NCBI RefSeq assembly: GCF_013393325.1
Contig: NZ_QJRC01000095.1
Coordinates: forward strand, 1 to 64,000
Length of the DNA: 64,000 nucleotides
Direction of reading: 5' to 3'
DNA from: Pseudomonas hunanensis
GTDB taxonomy: Bacteria > Pseudomonadota > Gammaproteobacteria > Pseudomonadales > Pseudomonadaceae
Every line of letters starts with the position of its first letter. Positions within the stretch are counted from its first letter, which is position 1. The notes under the pieces are model-generated. The model saw only the letters and a program-made list of their open reading frames with translations, was not told the DNA's origin and did no database searches. The position numbers and the translations under genes are program-made. Shown here one piece after another: positions 60,547 to 64,000 of this stretch.

Positions 60547-60822
60547 TTGACCTGCCCTGCCACGCGGCGTATGGTCCGCGGCGCAATTTTGCCTTCCTCA
60601 ACAGGAGACCTGCCTTGGACAGTAGCCCCAGTCGCTTGCGACAGGCCCACGTGGCGCGCTAGCCCGGCAGTGTCCTGCACTGTCTGGCCGCTCTGGCAAG
60701 ACGGTGGTTTCTTGTAACCCCGCACCTCCTTCCCTCCTCGTGGTCCTGCGCATTTTTCTGGTTTTTCAACCGCGCCAACTGATGGCGTTCATGCGGGCGT
60801 TTGCCTGCGGAAGAGGTTTGCT
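60547..60822 (+). promoter_or_regulatory. Promoter and structured leader of the mgtC-like gene
   Basis: A -35 TTGACC (60547-60552) and -10 TATGGT (60570-60575) are 17 bases apart. About 240 bases of leader precede the 60823 start. They hold a 15-codon reading frame (TTG 60615 to TAG 60662, with AGGAG 7 bases upstream) and a 7-bp hairpin (60666-60684: GGCAGTG/CACTGTC) just after its stop. Leader peptides control mgt genes in Salmonella, so a similar attenuation device is possible. I do not recognise a named riboswitch. Confidence 0.4.
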
Positions 60823-61536
60823 ATGGATTGGAAAGTATTTTTACTGCGCGTTGCCATTGCCCTGCTGCTGGGGGCGTTGATCGGTGCCGAACGGCAATTG
60901 CGCCAACGCCTGACCGGGCTGCGCACCAATGCACTGGTCAGTACCGGTGCCTGCCTGTTCGTGCTGATGACCCAGGCAGTGCCAGGCATGGCGCCTGCCG
61001 ATGCGTCGCGCGTGGCCGCCTATGTCGTGTCGGGCATCGGCTTTCTGGGTGGCGGCGTGATCATGCGCGACGGTTTCAACGTGCGTGGCCTGAACACCGC
61101 AGCCACCTTGTGGTGCACGGCTGCGGTCGGCGTGCTGTGCAGCCTTGGGCTGCTGTTGGAGGCTGCGCTGGGTAGCCTGGTGGTGCTGTGCGCCAATATC
61201 CTGCTGCGCGACATCGCCCAGCGCCTGGACCGTCAGGACGTGGTGCCGGCCAGCGAGGTGGAGCAGCACTTCGAAGTACGTATCGTCTGCCGCGCCGAGG
61301 ACGAGATTCAGGTGCGCAGCCTGATGCTGCATAGCCTGGGCGACCCGCAACTGCGGCTGCAGTCACTGCAGAGCGCAGACCTGGACAACCCTGCACGCCT
61401 GGAAGTACGTGCCGAACTGCTGGGCACCACGCAGGCGCCGGCGCAGCTGGAGCGGCTGGTCAGCCGGGTCAGCCTGGAGAAAGGTGTAAGCTCGGTGCGC
61501 TGGCAGTTACAGCCGCAGGTGTTGGCGGCTGATTAG
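60823..61536 (+). CDS. MgtC/SapB-family membrane protein
   Basis: A 237-residue protein with four or five N-terminal spans (VFLLRVAIALLLGALIGAER, GLRTNALVSTGACLFVLM, GIGFLGGGVIMRDG, LNTAATLWCTAAVGVLCSLG) and a cytoplasmic C-terminal ACT-like domain of about 90 residues. MgtC proteins respond to magnesium limitation and affect phosphate uptake and the ATP synthase. It starts 240 bases after a good promoter. Confidence 0.9.
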   Translation: MDWKVFLLRVAIALLLGALIGAERQLRQRLTGLRTNALVSTGACLFVLMTQAVPGMAPADASRVAAYVVSGIGFLGGGVIMRDGFNVRGLNTAATLWCTAAVGVLCSLGLLLEAALGSLVVLCANILLRDIAQRLDRQDVVPASEVEQHFEVRIVCRAEDEIQVRSLMLHSLGDPQLRLQSLQSADLDNPARLEVRAELLGTTQAPAQLERLVSRVSLEKGVSSVRWQLQPQVLAAD

Positions 61537-61553
61537 AACGACAGGAGTGATTC

Positions 61554-62063
61554 ATGCTTATCCGCCCTACCCTTGAGCGCGACATTCAATGGCTGCCAGG
61601 CGTCGAGCGATCGGCAGCCCAGGCTTTTGTCGGCTGGCCGGCACTGGCCTGGCTGGCGCAAGGTGATGTGATGGACTGCGCTGCACACAGGGCTTTCGTC
61701 GAGGAAGGTGGTAGTTGGGTCGCTGAGGATCCGGCTGGGCGCATTGTCGGTTTTGCCTGCGCCAGGCTTGCGGACCAAGCGCTGCACCTTCATGAAATAT
61801 CAGTGTGCCGGGAGGGCCAAGGGCAAGGTGTCGGGCGCCGCTTGCTGCGGCAAGTGGTCGATGCCGCACGCTGCGCCGGTGTGCGCGAGCTGACCTTGAC
61901 CACCTTTGTCGATGTGCCCTGGAATGCGCCGTTTTATGCCCGTTTTGGGTTTGAGCGGCTGCATGAAAGGCTGCTGAACGATCGACTCCGGGGCATTCTG
62001 GCCAGTGAGCACGCTCACGGTCTCGAAGGACGTTGTGCAATGCGCCTCTGCGTCGGCCATTAA
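61554..62063 (+). CDS. GNAT-family N-acetyltransferase
   Basis: A 169-residue acetyltransferase: RPTLERDIQWLPGVERSAAQ at the N-terminus and the acetyl-CoA pyrophosphate loop GQGQGVGRRLLRQVVDAARC, then PFYARFGFE near the end. Substrate unknown. It lies 17 bases after the mgtC-like gene, possibly co-transcribed, and is convergent with the KfrA-like gene. Confidence 0.88.
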   Translation: MLIRPTLERDIQWLPGVERSAAQAFVGWPALAWLAQGDVMDCAAHRAFVEEGGSWVAEDPAGRIVGFACARLADQALHLHEISVCREGQGQGVGRRLLRQVVDAARCAGVRELTLTTFVDVPWNAPFYARFGFERLHERLLNDRLRGILASEHAHGLEGRCAMRLCVGH

Positions 62064-62064
62064 C

Positions 62065-63045
62065 CTATGGGGCTGGCAAGGCCGCTCTGCACTGGGCCAG
62101 CGCCTCGTCCCGTTCTTTCACGCGCTCCTCGAGCCGCTGCAACTGGCGAGCCTGCTCGGCGCACACGTCGCGCCTGTGCTCCAGGTTTTGCGCTTGCTCC
62201 TCCAGTTGGCGACGCATTTCCTCGCTGGCGCCCTGGGCCTGGGCCAGGATCGTGCGCAAGCCCTGGATCTGCGCTTCACGCTGTTCCAGCAACTCGCCCT
62301 GCGCCCGACACTCGCTGGCGGCCTGGCGGTGCTCGCCCAGCAACCGCTCGTTATCGCGGTGCAGACGGGTTAGCTCGTCCTGCTTGACGATCATGCCTTG
62401 CTGTAGCTGGCGTATTTCCACCTGCATCTGCTGCAACTGCGCTTCATGGCGGCGCTGTTCCTGCTCGCGCTGTTCACGGCTGGCATTGCGGTAGTGCTCC
62501 AGAGCATCGCGGGCATGGCGGTGCTTGTCTTCCAGCGACTTGACCTGCTCGTCCTTGTCGGTCAGGCGCACCTGCAATTCACCTAGCGACTGGTTAAGGC
62601 TGGCGCTGCGCAGTTGTTCCGCTTGCAACGTGCTTTGCGTGGACAGCCGTTTTTCTGTCTCGGCGGCCAAGGCCGCTGCATCGATCTTGTGTTGCTGATG
62701 AGCTGCATTCAGCGCCTGCTGGGCGACTTCCAGCTGCGCCTCAAGCGTTTCCCGCTGTTGGGTGAAGGTGCTCTCGGCCTGCTCGATCTTCAAATCGGCC
62801 TCGTCCTGCAGCTGGGTTGCCAGTTGCCCGACCAGGCGGCTCAGCACATCGCTCAGCGCAGCGCCGCCTTCGGAGGCCACCGGCTGCTGGCCGTTCAACT
62901 CCTTCAGATAGCGGTGAATGGTGGTTTTAGAGCCGGTATTGCCCAGCTCGATACGTATGGCATCGATGCTGGGGTTCTCGCCCCGGGCAATCAGCGCCTG
63001 CCGGGCCTGCTGCACTACCACCTTGTTGATACCGCCGCGTGCCAT
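62065..63045 (-). CDS. KfrA-like DNA-binding coiled-coil protein
   Basis: A 326-residue protein. The N-terminal 80 residues form a KfrA-type helical DNA-binding domain (GGINKVVVQQARQALIARGE, GSKTTIHRYLKELN), followed by a long uninterrupted alpha-helical coiled coil rich in Gln, Glu and Arg. Plasmid KfrA proteins are autorepressors that help stable inheritance. The ATG at 63045 follows AGGAG. I see no plasmid genes around it, so this is a chromosomal homologue. Confidence 0.85.
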   Translation of the reverse strand: MARGGINKVVVQQARQALIARGENPSIDAIRIELGNTGSKTTIHRYLKELNGQQPVASEGGAALSDVLSRLVGQLATQLQDEADLKIEQAESTFTQQRETLEAQLEVAQQALNAAHQQHKIDAAALAAETEKRLSTQSTLQAEQLRSASLNQSLGELQVRLTDKDEQVKSLEDKHRHARDALEHYRNASREQREQEQRRHEAQLQQMQVEIRQLQQGMIVKQDELTRLHRDNERLLGEHRQAASECRAQGELLEQREAQIQGLRTILAQAQGASEEMRRQLEEQAQNLEHRRDVCAEQARQLQRLEERVKERDEALAQCRAALPAP

Positions 63046-63073
63046 GCTTGCTCCTACGATTTTGTACTGTGTT

Positions 63074-63094
63074 ATGTAATATGTAATTACGTAC
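63074..63094. promoter_or_regulatory. Candidate autoregulatory operator of the KfrA-like gene
   Basis: Two tandem ATGTAAT copies (63074-63080 and 63081-63087) overlap an inverted GTAAT-N5-ATTAC (63076-63090). They lie 29-49 bases upstream of the start codon in an unusually AT-rich stretch that should hold the promoter. Confidence 0.4.
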
Positions 63095-63204
63095 CAATTA
63101 TGGCGACTTAAAAGCGCAGCTGCAATCAATTACTAAGGTTGAATAATCACGGCTTATCGCATGTCAGGCATAAAATTGGCAAAACGATCGCGAATAACCG
63201 TATG

Positions 63205-63249
63205 TTCAAAAGCAAAACGCCCCGCCAGGCACGGGGCCTGCGGGGCGTT
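63205..63249 (-). terminator. Terminator after the cytosine-deaminase-like gene
   Basis: Perfect 10-bp arms AACGCCCCGC and GCGGGGCGTT with a 14-base loop. On the minus strand the hairpin is followed by TTTTGCTTTTG, a fair U-tract. Confidence 0.75.
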
Positions 63250-63278
63250 GCATAGGGGCGTAGTGGCGTAGTGGCGTA

Positions 63279-64000
63279 TCAGAACGAGCGGTCGACCCGC
63301 GCAGGCGTGCGGCGCATCAGCACCTTGCCATTGCGCACCGACACCAGTGCATGCCCTTGGCTGCGCACCATCTCGTAATCATCCGGCGCCGACAGCAGCA
63401 ACAGGTTTGCGGGGCGCCCCACTTCGATGCCATAGCGTTCGCCCAGGTTCAGCGTGCGGGCGCTGTTGTCGGTGATCAGGTCCAGGCAGCGCTGCAGGTC
63501 TTCATAGCCGAGCATGTGGCAGATGTGCAGCCCTGCTTCGAGAATGCGCAGAATGTTGCCGTTGCCCAGCGGGTACCACGGGTCGACGATGGAGTCCTGG
63601 CCAAAACACACGTTCATCCCGGCGCGGTCGATCTCGGCCACGCGGGTGACGCCACGGCGTTTCGGGTAGTTGTCGAAGCGCCCCTGCAGGTGAATGCTCT
63701 CGGTCGGGCACGACACGAAGTTGATACCAGACAACTTGAGCAGGCGGAACAGCTTGTAGCAGTAGGCATTGTCATACGAGCCCATGGCCACGGTATGGCT
63801 GGCCGTAACCCGCGCCCCCATGTCGCGTACCCGGGCTTCTTCGGCCAACACTTCGAGGAAACGCGATTGCGGGTCGTCGGTTTCGTCGCAGTGCACGTCC
63901 ACCAGGCAGCCGGTGCGCTCGGCCAGGTCCATCAGGAACTTCACCGACGATACACCCTGGTCGCGGGTGTTCTCGAAATGCGGAATACCGCCGACCACAT
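63279..64000 (-). CDS. codA: Cytosine deaminase-like amidohydrolase (5' part outside window)
   Basis: About 240 C-terminal residues of an amidohydrolase-superfamily enzyme; the frame is open to the window edge. Metal-binding and catalytic parts seen are DVHCDETDDPQSRFLEVL (His and Glu), TASHTVAMGSYD and CFGQDSIVDPWYPLG (Asp). These match cytosine deaminase CodA, which converts cytosine to uracil. Its upstream partner (often a permease, codB) lies beyond the window. Confidence 0.87.
   Translation of the reverse strand, partial: VVGGIPHFENTRDQGVSSVKFLMDLAERTGCLVDVHCDETDDPQSRFLEVLAEEARVRDMGARVTASHTVAMGSYDNAYCYKLFRLLKLSGINFVSCPTESIHLQGRFDNYPKRRGVTRVAEIDRAGMNVCFGQDSIVDPWYPLGNGNILRILEAGLHICHMLGYEDLQRCLDLITDNSARTLNLGERYGIEVGRPANLLLLSAPDDYEMVRSQGHALVSVRNGKVLMRRTPARVDRSF

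Overview
The window looks like chromosomal DNA of a Pseudomonas putida-group bacterium. It is GC-rich with strongly GC3-biased codons. It carries inverted REP-like repeats typical of that group, a complete phenylacetate (paa) catabolon in the Pseudomonas arrangement with its own permease and OprD-type porin, and a LigD/Ku repair locus. This assignment comes from recognising gene content, not from a database search. Both ends cut through genes: an acetolactate-synthase-like ThDP enzyme on the left and a cytosine-deaminase-like amidohydrolase on the right.

Region 1 (1-11.9 kb): the ThDP enzyme; a bacteriophytochrome with an HWE kinase and receiver domain; then a mirror-image locus. In that locus two paralogous LuxR-type regulators converge tail to tail, and each is divergent from a hydrolase + APC-permease module. 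On the left are a RamA-like C-N hydrolase and a permease; on the right are a permease and a DmpA-type aminopeptidase. A P-loop nucleotide-kinase-like gene and a SnoaL-like gene follow.

Region 2 (11.9-16 kb): a Zur-type operator precedes the broken 5' end of a dihydroorotase paralogue and an intact DksA2-type protein. Next come a membrane protein, a small lipoprotein and an OmpR/QseC-like two-component pair.

Region 3 (16-23.4 kb): a candidate amino-acid catabolic unit. A three-part protein (APH-type kinase, M23 peptidase-like domain, AGXT2L-type phospho-lyase) and a four-gene polar amino-acid ABC transporter each have a divergent, closely related Lrp regulator. The two divergent promoters share a palindromic site. 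This fits uptake, phosphorylation and ammonia/phosphate elimination of a hydroxylated amine or amino acid such as 5-hydroxylysine. A frameshifted small gene and hldD follow.

Region 4 (25.2-42.7 kb): the phenylacetate catabolon. paaY and paaX read leftwards; paaFGHIJK, paaABCDE, a DUF485 gene + paaL permease, an OprD-type porin and paaZ read rightwards. TGTATCGC-like motifs sit inside the spacer of both main promoters and are candidate PaaX operators.

Region 5 (42.7-57.9 kb): a stress and maintenance region. It holds two KGG-repeat proteins, a stand-alone ClpP-like peptidase, a ybhP-clsB-ybhN lipid operon, LigD and Ku, a nucleosidase and transporters. Between LigD and Ku lies a tightly packed cluster (acyl-CoA-dehydrogenase-like, PIG-L deacetylase, NodS-like methyltransferase, GT2). 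Its parts resemble Nod-factor biosynthesis; it is one of the two strongest candidates for an undescribed pathway, with the kinase/lyase unit of region 3.

Region 6 (57.9-64 kb): a Dyp-type peroxidase, a BASS transporter, a lone beta-carotene-hydroxylase-like gene, an MgtC-like gene behind a structured leader, a GNAT enzyme, a chromosomal KfrA-like protein and the deaminase fragment. I saw no tRNA, rRNA, CRISPR array, insertion sequence or prophage.
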